Origin: M30B19 sp041741535
GTDB taxonomy: Bacteria > Planctomycetota > Planctomycetia > Pirellulales > Pirellulaceae
Direction of reading: 5' to 3'
Assembly: GCA_041741535.1 (NCBI GenBank)
Contig: JBGSJV010000047.1
Location: forward strand, 27,076-91,075
DNA: 64,000 bases
Positions 44,382-54,016 of this stretch are shown here, piece by piece. Below the pieces are notes generated by a model, which was given only the letters and a program-made list of their open reading frames with translations, did not search any database and was not told the origin of the DNA. Numbering within the stretch: the stretch's first letter is position 1; every line of letters begins with the position of its first letter. Both the position numbers and the translations under genes were made by a program.

Positions 44382-47300
44382 ATGATGTTGTTGGATCAGC
44401 CGATTTTGACCCGCTCAAAGAACTGGCTTAGAACGCTAGGAATCTTGCTTGTCGGCATGGGACTGTTTCACGGGGCTGGGACGGCGAGAGTGGTTGCCCA
44501 CACGAGCCAGGAAACGATCGCTCAAGAAGAACAAGCCCAAGAAGCTCAACAACAGGCTGGCCAACAACAAGAAGGTGCGGTTCAAGAAGGCGGCCAACGT
44601 GGTTCTCGTGGCGGAGCCGGCGAAGGCGAAAGCGGTTCGGGACGCCAGGGGACAGGACCACGACGGGGCGCTGGCCGACGACGGCCTGGACCAGCAGGTG
44701 AAGGCGGCCCCGGCCGGCCACCTCGACAAGAGTCGGGTACTCCGCCGGCTGCAGAAGGCTCAACGCAACCGGCCCCAACCCAAGTCGTAGGAACTGGGCC
44801 GGCAATAACTCCGAACCAAGAATCCGAATCCGGCCAGCCGCAAGAAGGCGAAGGTCGTGGGCCGGAAGGACGCGGACAAGAAGGTCGTGGGCCGGAAGGG
44901 CGTGGTCCGGGCCGAGGACCAGGAGCTGGTCCGCGGATCGAACCGGCACCGACAACCGCAACCAACATTCCGGCTCCGTGGATGGAGCAATTCAAGTGGG
45001 AGTCGGTGGGTCCCGCCAACATGAGCGGTCGCATCACCGCGTTGGCCGTCTACGAAAAAGATCCCTACACTTGGTGGGCGGCTTCGGCATCGGGTGGCTT
45101 GCTCAAGACCGTCAATAATGGGTACTCGTTTGAATTTCAATTTGATCGTGAAGCCGTGGTCTCGGTTGGTGATGTGCAAGTCTTTCAACAAGATGCCAAC
45201 ATTGTCTGGGTTGGAACGGGTGAATCCAATCCACGCAATAGCGTGTCGTGGGGCAACGGCGTGCACAAGTCGATGGATGGTGGCACGACTTGGCAACACA
45301 TGGGTTTGGACGAAACCTTTCAGATTGGCCGCATCGCGTTACATCCAACGGACCCGAATATTGCCTACGTCGGCGCCTTAGGCCGTCTGTGGGGCGCTAA
45401 CGAACAGCGTGGCGTGTTCAAGACCGTCGATGGAGGCAAGACCTGGGAAAAAGTCCTCTATATCGATGACAAAACCGGGATCATTGATCTGCAAATGCAT
45501 CCGACCAATCCTGATATCTTGGTCGCTGCCGCGTACGAACGTTTGCGTGATGGTTTCGATGGCAATGATCCAATCAAGAAGTTTGGCCCTGGCTCTGGAT
45601 TGCACAAAACGGCGGACGGCGGCAAGACTTGGACGAAGTTGACTAACGGTTTGCCCGGCTGCAATCTCGGACGAATCGGTTTGGACTGGTCGCAATCAAA
45701 CCCCGATCATCTGTATGCGATTATTGAATCGGAAATGATCGGTGGAGGCCCGGCGGAAACCGCGTTCTTAGGTATCCGCAATGAAGCAGCGGACGTTGGG
45801 ATTCGCGTCACGGAGGTGGTTGCGGACGGACCGGCAGCAAACGTGCTGAAGACGGGCGATATTCTGCTGCAGATGAATGACCAGTTGATCATCAAAGCCG
45901 ACGACATGACCAAGTTCTTGGCGGGTAAGAAGGCCGATGAAGAAGTGAAGTTGGTCGTGGTTCGCGAGGGGCAGCGAGTCGAAACCTCGGTGAAGTTGGT
46001 AATGCGACCCGTTCAAGTTCAAGCCGAGCGAGGTTCGCCGCCGCGACCGTTTTCGGCTTCGTTAGGTGGCCAACGAGAAAATGTTCAAGACCTCCAAGGG
46101 GATGAAGGCTATCAATACGGTGGCGTGTATCGTAGTAAAGATGCCGGTGAGACCTGGACGCGGATCAATAGCGTCAATCCGCGCCCGATGTACTACAGCC
46201 AAGTCCGGGTCGATCCCGTGGACGAAAACAATATCTACATTCTGGGCACGTCGTTGTACAAGTCGACCGACGGGGGTGTGACGTTTACCGGAGACGGGCA
46301 TGGTAACGAAGTTCACGTCGACCATCATTCGATGTGGATCGATCCCAAGGATTCTCGCCATATCATTTTGGGCAATGATGGTGGTGTTTATGTGACGCAC
46401 GACCGCATGAAAACCTGGGACCATCACAATCACTTTGCAATCGGCCAATTTTATCATGTCGGGGTCGACAGCCGACCAGACTACAAAATATACGGTGGGT
46501 TGCAGGACAATGGCTCGTGGGGCGGACCACGACGTAGCCGCACAGGTGCGACGAACAATAGCGATTGGTTCCGTATCGGTGGTGGCGATGGCTTTGTCTG
46601 TTTGGTTGATGCCGAAGATCCAGATCAGCTTTATGCCGAAAGCCAAAACGGGGCGATGTCACGACTCAATCTACGAACGGGCGAACGCGGGTCGATTCGG
46701 CCTCAGCCACCGCGTGGTGTAACGTATCGTTTCAACTGGAAAACGCCGTTTATTCTTTCGCCGCACAACAGTCGGATCCACTACAGCGCCGGCAACTACG
46801 TCTTCCGGTCGTACAATCGTGGCACGGCCGTGGAGGCGATCTCGAATGAGATTACCAATACCAACGAGGGTTCCGGAAGTGCGATTGCGGAATCGCCGGT
46901 TCGAGCGGGCGTTGTGTATGTCGGCACAACCGATGGAGCTCTGTGGGTGACTCAAAACGGCGGTCAAACTTGGGAGCCAATCTTCCATGTACCACAAGCA
47001 CCGGCTCCTGCCGCACCAACGCCGGAAACTCCTGCGACGGAAACGACCGCGACGACGGATACCGCACCGCCTGCGGCTGCTGAAGTGAAGCCCGAAATGG
47101 TGGAACAAAAGCCCGCGACGGAAACCAAGCCGGCCGAAGCTATGACCGAAACGGTCAAACAAGCGGGCGAAGAAACTGCAGAACAAAAAGCCGAAGAAGC
47201 GACCAAGCAAGAAACGGCCACCGAAGAAACCAAGACCGAAGAGGCGGACAAGAAAGATGATCCGCTGTCTGGAACTTGGGACGGTCGATTCAGCACCTCG

Positions 47301-48773
47301 GGCGGTGAGATTGCCGGCGAGTTCCAAATGTCCGTGACCCTAGAAGACTCGGGTGCGGTTGTCGGGAGCATGACATCGGAAGAAGGCGCGTTGGAGATGG
47401 CCGACGGCCAATTTGATCGCGAGAAACAAACGCTGCGTTTCACGGTCGAGACTCCGTTTGGTCCGATCCAACCGCAATTCGAACTCAAAGGCCAGGAAAT
47501 GTCGGCGCAATTGCCGTTGCCCAATGGCGAGATCTTGACGATCACTGCCACCAAGCGTCCGCCGGTTCGGCCAATGGTTCATACCTCGTTGACTCAAGAA
47601 ACGACGCCGCCGGTTGTCGAGCCAGCGGCGGCGGCCCCAGCGGCTCCCCAAGAAGCGGCTGATCCGCCCCCTGCTGCAGAATCGCCCGCTCCGGCTCCCG
47701 CCGTTGCTCCACAAGAACCAACGGCACCTCCAGCCGAGAAACCGGCCCAAGAGCCACAAGTTGCCCCGGCACCGGGTTCTTTGGCCAGCCTCGTACCAGG
47801 ACCACGTTGGGTTTCGAGTATTGAGGCATCACGTTACGCGCCGGGACGTTGCTACATCACCTTGGACGGACACCGTAGCAACGACGAACAAGTGTACGTG
47901 TTCACGACGGAAGATTTTGGAAAGACGTGGAAGTCGCTACGCGCCAACTTGCCGGTTTCGGCCGGAATCGCGTGGGTAATTCGCGAAGACATCGTCAACC
48001 AAAACGTGTTGTATTTGGGTTGCGAATTTTCAACTTGGGTCAGTATCGATCGCGGATTGAGCTGGAACAAGTTTTCGACGCTGCCCACGGTTGCGGTACA
48101 CGAATTCGCGCAACATCCGACCAGTGGCGAATTGATCGCGGCAACTCACGGACGCAGTATTTGGGTCTTGGACGTCACCCCGCTCCGACAGTTGACGGCG
48201 GAAGGAATCGCGAAGACCGCGAACCTTATGCGGCCCAATCAAGTGACGCGTTGGCGCTCGCTGCCTGAACGTGGCAGTAACACAACTCGTGAGTTCCAAG
48301 CTCGAACGCCGAACAAAACCGCTGAGATTTTTTACACCTTGGCACGTCCCGCTGGTTCGGCCACCGTTGTTGTGAAAGACATACGCGGTCGAGAATTGTA
48401 CCGCGCCGAAGCTCCCGCAACGGCGGGCCTGAACCGGTTGGAATGGAACCTTCGCACCGGCTCGCCGGCGCCGACTGGCCCGCGACCTGGTGGTGGTCCG
48501 GGCGGTGGTGGCTTCGGTCCCGGAGGTGGTGGTGGCGGTGGCTTCGGAGGAGGGGGTGGTCGCGGATTTGGCGGCCGAGGCCAAGGAGCTGCGGCCAACG
48601 GGACCTATTTGGTGGAACTAGTTGTCGATGGCGAGGTTTATACGGAAACTCTGACGGTCGTTGGGGACCCGGATTACCCGACGCCACCAAGTGGTCGCGG
48701 AGAAGAAGAAGCGGAAGATCTGTCTGATCAGACAGATCGGTCGGATCAGACGGATTGGTCCGATCGGTCTTGA
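44382..48773 (+). CDS. Giant BNR/Sortilin-type propeller with inserted PDZ domain
   Basis: This 1463-residue protein has a hydrophobic N-terminal signal or anchor, then a Gln/Glu/Gly/Arg/Pro-rich stretch to about 195. BNR/Sortilin propeller blades follow, each with S/T-x-D-G-G-x-TW boxes (MDGGTTW, VDGGKTW, ADGGKTW). A PDZ domain is inserted at about 453-546 (FLGIRNEAADVGIRVTEVV, then VLKTGDILLQMND). Blades resume, interrupted by a Thr/Glu/Pro/Ala linker (870-960) and a small beta domain. A Gly-rich tail and SDQTD repeats end it. It is probably envelope-bound. AGGAG precedes the ATG. An HtrA-like gene follows. Confidence 0.88.
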   Translation: MMLLDQPILTRSKNWLRTLGILLVGMGLFHGAGTARVVAHTSQETIAQEEQAQEAQQQAGQQQEGAVQEGGQRGSRGGAGEGESGSGRQGTGPRRGAGRRRPGPAGEGGPGRPPRQESGTPPAAEGSTQPAPTQVVGTGPAITPNQESESGQPQEGEGRGPEGRGQEGRGPEGRGPGRGPGAGPRIEPAPTTATNIPAPWMEQFKWESVGPANMSGRITALAVYEKDPYTWWAASASGGLLKTVNNGYSFEFQFDREAVVSVGDVQVFQQDANIVWVGTGESNPRNSVSWGNGVHKSMDGGTTWQHMGLDETFQIGRIALHPTDPNIAYVGALGRLWGANEQRGVFKTVDGGKTWEKVLYIDDKTGIIDLQMHPTNPDILVAAAYERLRDGFDGNDPIKKFGPGSGLHKTADGGKTWTKLTNGLPGCNLGRIGLDWSQSNPDHLYAIIESEMIGGGPAETAFLGIRNEAADVGIRVTEVVADGPAANVLKTGDILLQMNDQLIIKADDMTKFLAGKKADEEVKLVVVREGQRVETSVKLVMRPVQVQAERGSPPRPFSASLGGQRENVQDLQGDEGYQYGGVYRSKDAGETWTRINSVNPRPMYYSQVRVDPVDENNIYILGTSLYKSTDGGVTFTGDGHGNEVHVDHHSMWIDPKDSRHIILGNDGGVYVTHDRMKTWDHHNHFAIGQFYHVGVDSRPDYKIYGGLQDNGSWGGPRRSRTGATNNSDWFRIGGGDGFVCLVDAEDPDQLYAESQNGAMSRLNLRTGERGSIRPQPPRGVTYRFNWKTPFILSPHNSRIHYSAGNYVFRSYNRGTAVEAISNEITNTNEGSGSAIAESPVRAGVVYVGTTDGALWVTQNGGQTWEPIFHVPQAPAPAAPTPETPATETTATTDTAPPAAAEVKPEMVEQKPATETKPAEAMTETVKQAGEETAEQKAEEATKQETATEETKTEEADKKDDPLSGTWDGRFSTSGGEIAGEFQMSVTLEDSGAVVGSMTSEEGALEMADGQFDREKQTLRFTVETPFGPIQPQFELKGQEMSAQLPLPNGEILTITATKRPPVRPMVHTSLTQETTPPVVEPAAAAPAAPQEAADPPPAAESPAPAPAVAPQEPTAPPAEKPAQEPQVAPAPGSLASLVPGPRWVSSIEASRYAPGRCYITLDGHRSNDEQVYVFTTEDFGKTWKSLRANLPVSAGIAWVIREDIVNQNVLYLGCEFSTWVSIDRGLSWNKFSTLPTVAVHEFAQHPTSGELIAATHGRSIWVLDVTPLRQLTAEGIAKTANLMRPNQVTRWRSLPERGSNTTREFQARTPNKTAEIFYTLARPAGSATVVVKDIRGRELYRAEAPATAGLNRLEWNLRTGSPAPTGPRPGGGPGGGGFGPGGGGGGGFGGGGGRGFGGRGQGAAANGTYLVELVVDGEVYTETLTVVGDPDYPTPPSGRGEEEAEDLSDQTDRSDQTDWSDRS

Positions 48774-48780
48774 CCGGATC
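48717..48780. repeat. Palindromic repeat cluster at a gene's 3' end
   Basis: A perfect 22-bp palindrome (48717-48738, half site gatctgtctga) is followed by degenerate copies built of tcggatcaga and ggtccgatcggtc up to about 48780. It is translated as the SDQTDRSDQTD tail of the propeller protein. Confidence 0.9.
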
Positions 48781-48873
48781 GATCATCCGCTCCGAAATGC
48801 TGTCACAAACCGTTTTCGGGCTGGTATGGGCTGTGTAGTCACCCGCAACGACTTATACAGAAAGAACCCAGCC

Positions 48874-49692
48874 ATGAAACGTTCCACTTCCCAATTGTTT
48901 TCACTATTTGTTCTGACCTTAACCGGTCTGTTTGGTTCGACGGTGGCGTACGGGGATGAAAACGTCTACGCCAGCGCCGTTCGTTCGACGGTGCTGGTGA
49001 TCACTCCCAGTGCCTCCGGGTCCGGAGTGTTGGTTGACCAAGACCGCCGCTGGATCGTTACCAACGAACACGTCGTCGAAGGCCATTCGGAGATCTCCGT
49101 CTTCTTTCCCGCAGAACAGGACGGCTTGATCGAAAGCGAAATGGACTTCTACATTAGCAATCGCAGCCGACTGGAGATCCCCGGGAAAGTGATTGCCGTC
49201 TGCAAGCGTCGTGACTTAGCCATTGTGGAATTGGCCAGTCTGCCGCCGAATGTGTCGGCAGTCTCGTTTGGCAAATCGGCCAAGCCAGGGCAGTTGTTGC
49301 ATTCGATTGGCAACCCATCCGCCAGTGATGCGTTGTGGGTCTATACCAACGGATATGTCCGCGCCAACTATTTCAAATCCGTCAACGATTGCCGCATGCA
49401 AGTCGTGGAGACGTCCGCTCCGATCAATCCAGGCGACAGCGGTGGGCCGATCTTGAATAGCGAAGGCCAATTGGTCGGTATCAGCCAATCGTTTCACCAA
49501 GAAGGCCGATTGGTCAGCAACGGAGTTGATATCTGTGAAGTGATCTGGTTTGTCAACAAGAACCGTCGCCACAAGAACGATTCGACGGAGATCGCGCAAG
49601 ACCCAACCGTCATCAGCGACACTACTGCAAACAGCGAAACGTCCGCAGCCGCACCATCACTACTGGGATTATTGGCCGGAGGCAAACAGTAA
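48874..49692 (+). CDS. Secreted HtrA-like trypsin-fold serine protease without PDZ
   Basis: This 272-residue protein has a signal peptide (LFSLFVLTLTGLFGSTVAYG) and a complete catalytic triad: H66 in VTNEHVVEG, D114 in RRDLAIVEL and S189 in INPGDSGGP. HtrA-type proteases normally carry one or two PDZ domains after the protease; here the chain ends about 80 residues after the serine with a low-complexity tail. The upstream propeller gene carries a PDZ domain, so the pair may work together. The ATG at 48874 starts the signal peptide; an open frame back to 48661 overlaps the upstream gene and is rejected. Confidence 0.85.
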   Translation: MKRSTSQLFSLFVLTLTGLFGSTVAYGDENVYASAVRSTVLVITPSASGSGVLVDQDRRWIVTNEHVVEGHSEISVFFPAEQDGLIESEMDFYISNRSRLEIPGKVIAVCKRRDLAIVELASLPPNVSAVSFGKSAKPGQLLHSIGNPSASDALWVYTNGYVRANYFKSVNDCRMQVVETSAPINPGDSGGPILNSEGQLVGISQSFHQEGRLVSNGVDICEVIWFVNKNRRHKNDSTEIAQDPTVISDTTANSETSAAAPSLLGLLAGGKQ

Positions 49693-49754
49693 GCGACAGC
49701 TGTCATGTGTGACCGCTGCTAATGAACTTTGTACCCTGTAAAAAGTTGCTTCAA

Positions 49755-50660
49755 TTACGCCAGAAAACCGGCCACTTCCAACTCGCCACGCAGCAGCTTT
49801 TTGGTTTCATCGTTCAAGTTGCCCAAGGGTAACCGAGCAGGTCCAACCGGAACGCCCAGGCATTCCAGGCAAAACTTGGCAGCCGCCATGTAGCCATATC
49901 GGGTCAAGATCTCGATCCACTGGACGGTTTGATATTGTAGTTTTTGAGCGACTGCCCAATCCCCCTTCTCCAGCGCGCTGATCGCTTTCAAATGGATCGG
50001 CGCGCAAAAGTTGTAACTACTGCCAACGGCGCCGCGCACACCCAATGCCCAAGCGGCTAACATCACATCGTCGACACCCCACAAAATATCCCAGGCGTTT
50101 TGGCCGAATTGCAAACAATGTTGTAGAGCTGCCATGTCGGTATTGGTGAATTTTAGACCCACAAGATTCGGGATCGATCTCGGAGCCAAATCCAAGAACC
50201 GCACCATCGACAGACTGACACCCGTCATGTTAGGGAAGTCATAAAAGTAGAATGGCGTACCCGAGGCTCGACCAGCGATCATCGCCATCGAGTCAACTAA
50301 GTTTTCTACGTTGCTCGGCTTGAAGTAACTCGGCGACAGAGCAGCAATGGCGTGGGCACCCAATTCCCCAGCATGTTCTGCCAGCGCCGCAGCGTCCGAC
50401 AAACAATTGCAACCGACATGTACGATCAATTTTAGATCTGTTCCCCGGACGACATCTCGCCATCGTTCCGCGATTTGCCGCCGTTCAGGGATTGTCAGCG
50501 AATGACTTTCACCCGTGCTTCCACAAACAAAGGCCGCTTTCACACCGGCCAAAATCAAGTGTTCGGCTTGTCGATCGATCACACTTAGATTGACGTGCCC
50601 ATGCATGTCAAACGGCGAGTGTGTCGCTGCAATCAGACCTTCCAACTTTTGAAAATTCAC
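49755..50660 (-). CDS. nanA: N-acetylneuraminate lyase-like aldolase (DapA superfamily)
   Basis: This 301-residue TIM-barrel aldolase has GSTGESHSLT (the substrate carboxylate loop), YFYDFPNMTGV with the catalytic tyrosine, and GLKFTNTD with the Schiff-base lysine. FPNMTGV is more like sialic-acid lyases than like dihydrodipicolinate synthase. The lyase splits N-acetylneuraminate into N-acetylmannosamine and pyruvate. Two sialidase genes lie upstream on the same strand, which supports this. GTG at 50660 is chosen because GGAG lies upstream and the product then starts like the family (FQKLEGLIAATHSPF). No nanK or nanE is next to it. Confidence 0.83.
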   Translation of the reverse strand: MNFQKLEGLIAATHSPFDMHGHVNLSVIDRQAEHLILAGVKAAFVCGSTGESHSLTIPERRQIAERWRDVVRGTDLKLIVHVGCNCLSDAAALAEHAGELGAHAIAALSPSYFKPSNVENLVDSMAMIAGRASGTPFYFYDFPNMTGVSLSMVRFLDLAPRSIPNLVGLKFTNTDMAALQHCLQFGQNAWDILWGVDDVMLAAWALGVRGAVGSSYNFCAPIHLKAISALEKGDWAVAQKLQYQTVQWIEILTRYGYMAAAKFCLECLGVPVGPARLPLGNLNDETKKLLRGELEVAGFLA

Positions 50661-50923
50661 GGGTCTTACTTCTCCGAAAGGCGGGGAGGTTCGTCTGAAG
50701 TAGTTTATCGAGAAATGGCAGCCGCCCAAATGAACTTGCCAATCTTATCCGTCGTCCACCGAACTTTGAATAGGTGGCTGTTTGTTCAAGACCTGCGTGG
50801 CATGACCATATTTCGGTCATAGTACGCCGTCACCACGAAACTATGGGCAAGTCATTGATGTTGGTGGGCCGAGCGCGATAGTAAGACAAGCTGAGACCGA
50901 TCAAGCGAGAGACGGCTTCGAGC

Positions 50924-52123
50924 CTAATCTTCAACCACCCACTCCAACGGGAAAGTCGCAAACGTCAGCGTTTCAGTGCTACGGTTGTCACCACACTCGT
51001 ATAAAATTCCTATGTCGCCATTGGCCATTGTGGCGATGCAGGAATAAGCGGAAGGCCGAGGATCCAACAAACGCCCGTCGCTCCAGGTCTGGCCTTCGTC
51101 CTTACTATAGCGAATCGTCATCCGTTCGCGACGATTCGAGTTATCGTTCGACAGAAGCACCACACCACTCGGGTGCCTCGTCAATCCCGCCATACAAACC
51201 GGGTCCGCAATATCCAACCTAGTATCAACCCAAGTTCCGTTTGCCAAATTGCCCGTCCACTGCCATCGTGACCAAGCTCGCTGTGGGTCACGAGTTTCAT
51301 TGCGCATGGTCATCAACAGCGAGCCATCGCTCAATTGCACGATTTGTGATTCGCTGGTCAGCGGAGTCCCCGGGATCGCCGGCGGACTGATCTGCCAATT
51401 TTCGCCTTGGTCTTGGCTGTAAATGAAGCAACTGGAAGCTTTCCCTGTCGCGTCCTTGAATTGAGCGGGGAAAACCAATGTGCCATCGGTCAACTGAATT
51501 CCTGCGCCGGGCCCGTTGAACAGCAACCGCCATTGCTTGTCTTTGATCTGAGTCGTGATCGACTTGGGGCGTTCCCACGTGAGCCCATCGTCCGTACTGC
51601 GGACAACCACCAATTGGCCGGTTTCCGCGGGAGCAAGGCCTGGCCCCGAACCATTCCAACCATTATTGCCAAACGACCACAACGCTGCGATGTACAAGTG
51701 GCCTGTGTTGCGATCGACCAAAATGGCAGGGTCGCCAACGCCATTGCCTCTCGAGTTCGGAACCTGCTGATCGTAATCGATCGCCGTAATCATTTTGCCC
51801 CAAGTATCGCCGTTGTCCGTACTGCGAATCACTCCGACATCGATGTTGGATGGTAAATCCCCGGAACCTTCCCAACGAATATCGAAACAAGCAACCAATG
51901 TTCCTTTCGGCGTCACGGCTAGACCCGGAATGCGATAGCTCTTGGATCCATCATCTCCTTCACGGCGCACCACGACCCGTTTGATGCGAGGATCTTGGTA
52001 CGACGTGTCGAGAACGGCTCCCGCCGAATCGGTGGGTGAATCCTGCGCCGGAGCCAACGACCAAGTCGACAAAACGAAGACCAATATGCCGCAATTCACC
52101 ATTGGAGTCCGAAGTGAACGCAT
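50924..52123 (-). CDS. nanH: Exo-alpha-sialidase (GH33-like)
   Basis: This 399-residue secreted protein has a signal peptide (LRTPMVNCGILVFVLSTWSLAPAQ). The sialidase signature is present: the arginine-carrying SYRIPGL motif (about 70) and four Asp boxes (STDNGDTW, STDDGLTW, SQDQGENW, SKDEGQTW), spaced round a six-bladed propeller. A GVGDPAILVDRNTG segment is also typical. It releases terminal sialic acid from glycans. The ATG at 52123 is chosen because AAAGGA lies six bases upstream; 52144 is possible. It stands upstream of the lyase gene, 263 bp apart. Confidence 0.9.
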   Translation of the reverse strand: MRSLRTPMVNCGILVFVLSTWSLAPAQDSPTDSAGAVLDTSYQDPRIKRVVVRREGDDGSKSYRIPGLAVTPKGTLVACFDIRWEGSGDLPSNIDVGVIRSTDNGDTWGKMITAIDYDQQVPNSRGNGVGDPAILVDRNTGHLYIAALWSFGNNGWNGSGPGLAPAETGQLVVVRSTDDGLTWERPKSITTQIKDKQWRLLFNGPGAGIQLTDGTLVFPAQFKDATGKASSCFIYSQDQGENWQISPPAIPGTPLTSESQIVQLSDGSLLMTMRNETRDPQRAWSRWQWTGNLANGTWVDTRLDIADPVCMAGLTRHPSGVVLLSNDNSNRRERMTIRYSKDEGQTWSDGRLLDPRPSAYSCIATMANGDIGILYECGDNRSTETLTFATFPLEWVVED

Positions 52124-52282
52124 CACTATTCCTTTAAGAAGCATGGGTTGGCGACTTTCCCTAAATCAATCGTCGTCACGTCCTTCGGCATCATGATCGT
52201 TTGTGTTCGGCTGAACAAGTCGATTTCCGTTCATGTTGAACATCGAGGACGTTCCGCCAACTTCGGGGCCGATTTATCGACG

Positions 52283-53584
52283 CTACTCGGATTTCCCAAC
52301 CCAGTCCGGCACCATCCCATCTCCGGTCGCTTCGCCTGCCAAGACCCACGACAGATTGAAGCGACTGACCGTTCCACCACTTTCCGGTCCCCCTTCATAC
52401 AACAAGTAAATCCAACCTGCAGACGGCGTCCCAGGTCGCCCAGCGTTCAAAGAGGAATACGCAAAATTGCCCGCAAACACCTTTCGACGAACGGGCCAAG
52501 TCATTCCGCCATCGAAGCTACACCACACGTAACCGTTCTGGCGACCTTGGCGACTGACGATATTGCTGAACAACAACACATCGCGCCCCAAAATCGGCAG
52601 TCGCACCAAACCTCCCATCAAACCATACGTCGAATCCGAATTACCATCCGGCAACACCTGGGAGCGTTGTGGACGGGTCCACGTCATGCCCGCATCGAGA
52701 CTTTCGGCGTTCCACCGCCAAATCGCATCTTCTGAGGTTGGCGCCCAATGACGTCGAGTGTTGTAGTACAAACGCCCGTCGGCGAGTTCCGCCACGCACG
52801 CTTCGCCGGTCCCCATCGCGGGGAACGGCTCCGAGGCCTTCCACGTTCGGCCGCCGTCATCGCTGTAGATTGCGTTGGTATAGTGCGTGTGAAAGAACTC
52901 GACCGGGTAGTTCGTGCGTCCATACCAGCGTGAGGGGCAAATCAAACGACCTTTAAAAGGCCCGTGTCGCAGCGAGATACCATGCTCGTTCATGTGGAGC
53001 GAAGGAACATGACCCAATGAATTGGGGTGAATCGTAATCTTCTGTTCAGCCCACGTTAGCCCGTGATCTTTGGAGCGATAGAGATGCACCGGTTTGCCGG
53101 GCGGATGTTCTTCCTCGACAAAAGCCAGTATATCGCCGGAGATTTCGTCGACTACAGAACCACCACCCATAAAACCGGGAGCAATCGAGATCGCCGCGTC
53201 CCATGTCTTTCCTCCGTCGGTGCTGCGACGACATTGGACTCCGTTCCAACCGGCGATCACGGTCCCATCCAGTGCCACGACGACGTTCGGAAAACGACCC
53301 GAGGCAAAAACCTGCTGCGATTCAAAAGCACTAGGCGTCTGGAACGCCTCAAGTGACCCTTCGTGAGCTGCGGCGGGGCGGAAAATGCTGTTATCTTGAT
53401 TCCAACCGATGCCCGTGGCGGAACCGGCCTCAAGATCTTGGAAATTAACGGAGCTCGTGGCGACTAAACCAACATCCGTTCGACGCAGTTCTTCAGCCAG
53501 CATGGAAACGCCAGGGATCCCTCCGAGCGAAATCCACCAAATCAACTTGGTCAACCGCCCACCCGAAGTTCGTATCGTTCTCAT
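52283..53584 (-). CDS. Second sialidase-like BNR protein
   Basis: This 433-residue secreted protein has an N-terminal hydrophobic segment (LIWWISLGGIPGVSMLAEE) and five Asp boxes (STDGGKTW, SKDHGLTW, SDDGGRTW, SLDAGMTW, SFDGGMTW). The signature RIP motif of GH33 is not clear; its place is taken by SGRFPNVVVALDGT. It may act on another glycan or be a sialate-binding protein. It is 139 bp upstream of the GH33-like gene and in the same direction, so the three genes probably serve one purpose. Confidence 0.8.
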   Translation of the reverse strand: MRTIRTSGGRLTKLIWWISLGGIPGVSMLAEELRRTDVGLVATSSVNFQDLEAGSATGIGWNQDNSIFRPAAAHEGSLEAFQTPSAFESQQVFASGRFPNVVVALDGTVIAGWNGVQCRRSTDGGKTWDAAISIAPGFMGGGSVVDEISGDILAFVEEEHPPGKPVHLYRSKDHGLTWAEQKITIHPNSLGHVPSLHMNEHGISLRHGPFKGRLICPSRWYGRTNYPVEFFHTHYTNAIYSDDGGRTWKASEPFPAMGTGEACVAELADGRLYYNTRRHWAPTSEDAIWRWNAESLDAGMTWTRPQRSQVLPDGNSDSTYGLMGGLVRLPILGRDVLLFSNIVSRQGRQNGYVWCSFDGGMTWPVRRKVFAGNFAYSSLNAGRPGTPSAGWIYLLYEGGPESGGTVSRFNLSWVLAGEATGDGMVPDWVGKSE

Positions 53585-54016
53585 GAAACCACTTTCTCAG
53601 GTCAACGCCTCATGTCCGGCATAACATGCACCAAGTATGAGCCCCCGGGACCGAACGAATTGTTCACGATCGCTCCAGATTAGTGTGCTAGTCTTGACGC
53701 GCAAGTCAATCCAACCAACTGGTTGCTGCTTTAAGCTGACGATTCAACCGGTTAAGTCCGGCCGCACCCGGCGAGCGTTGCGCGGGGAGCAACCGAGCTC
53801 TGCCTTGCCAAATTGTCGTGCCGCGGTACTCGGGCTACAATCAAGAACCGCTGGGAACCTTGCGTATTACGACCCTTCGTGGGAGCGGTAACGCAAAATT
53901 TCTGGCGAGGTCCCATTTGCTGAATCTTCGGGAACTCTATACCGTGCAGCGACGTCTGTTAACGGTTGCCCTCCGTGAGGCCAGGCAAATACGGTTCATC
54001 TTCTCAGGATTTCTAT
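53585..54016. other. Divergent intergenic region
   Basis: This 432-bp gap separates the sialidase operon (minus) from the alpha-2-macroglobulin-like gene (plus). Short palindromes such as ccaactggttg and caaccggttaa occur near 53715-53760, but none is long enough to call. No gene is supported. Confidence 0.5.
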
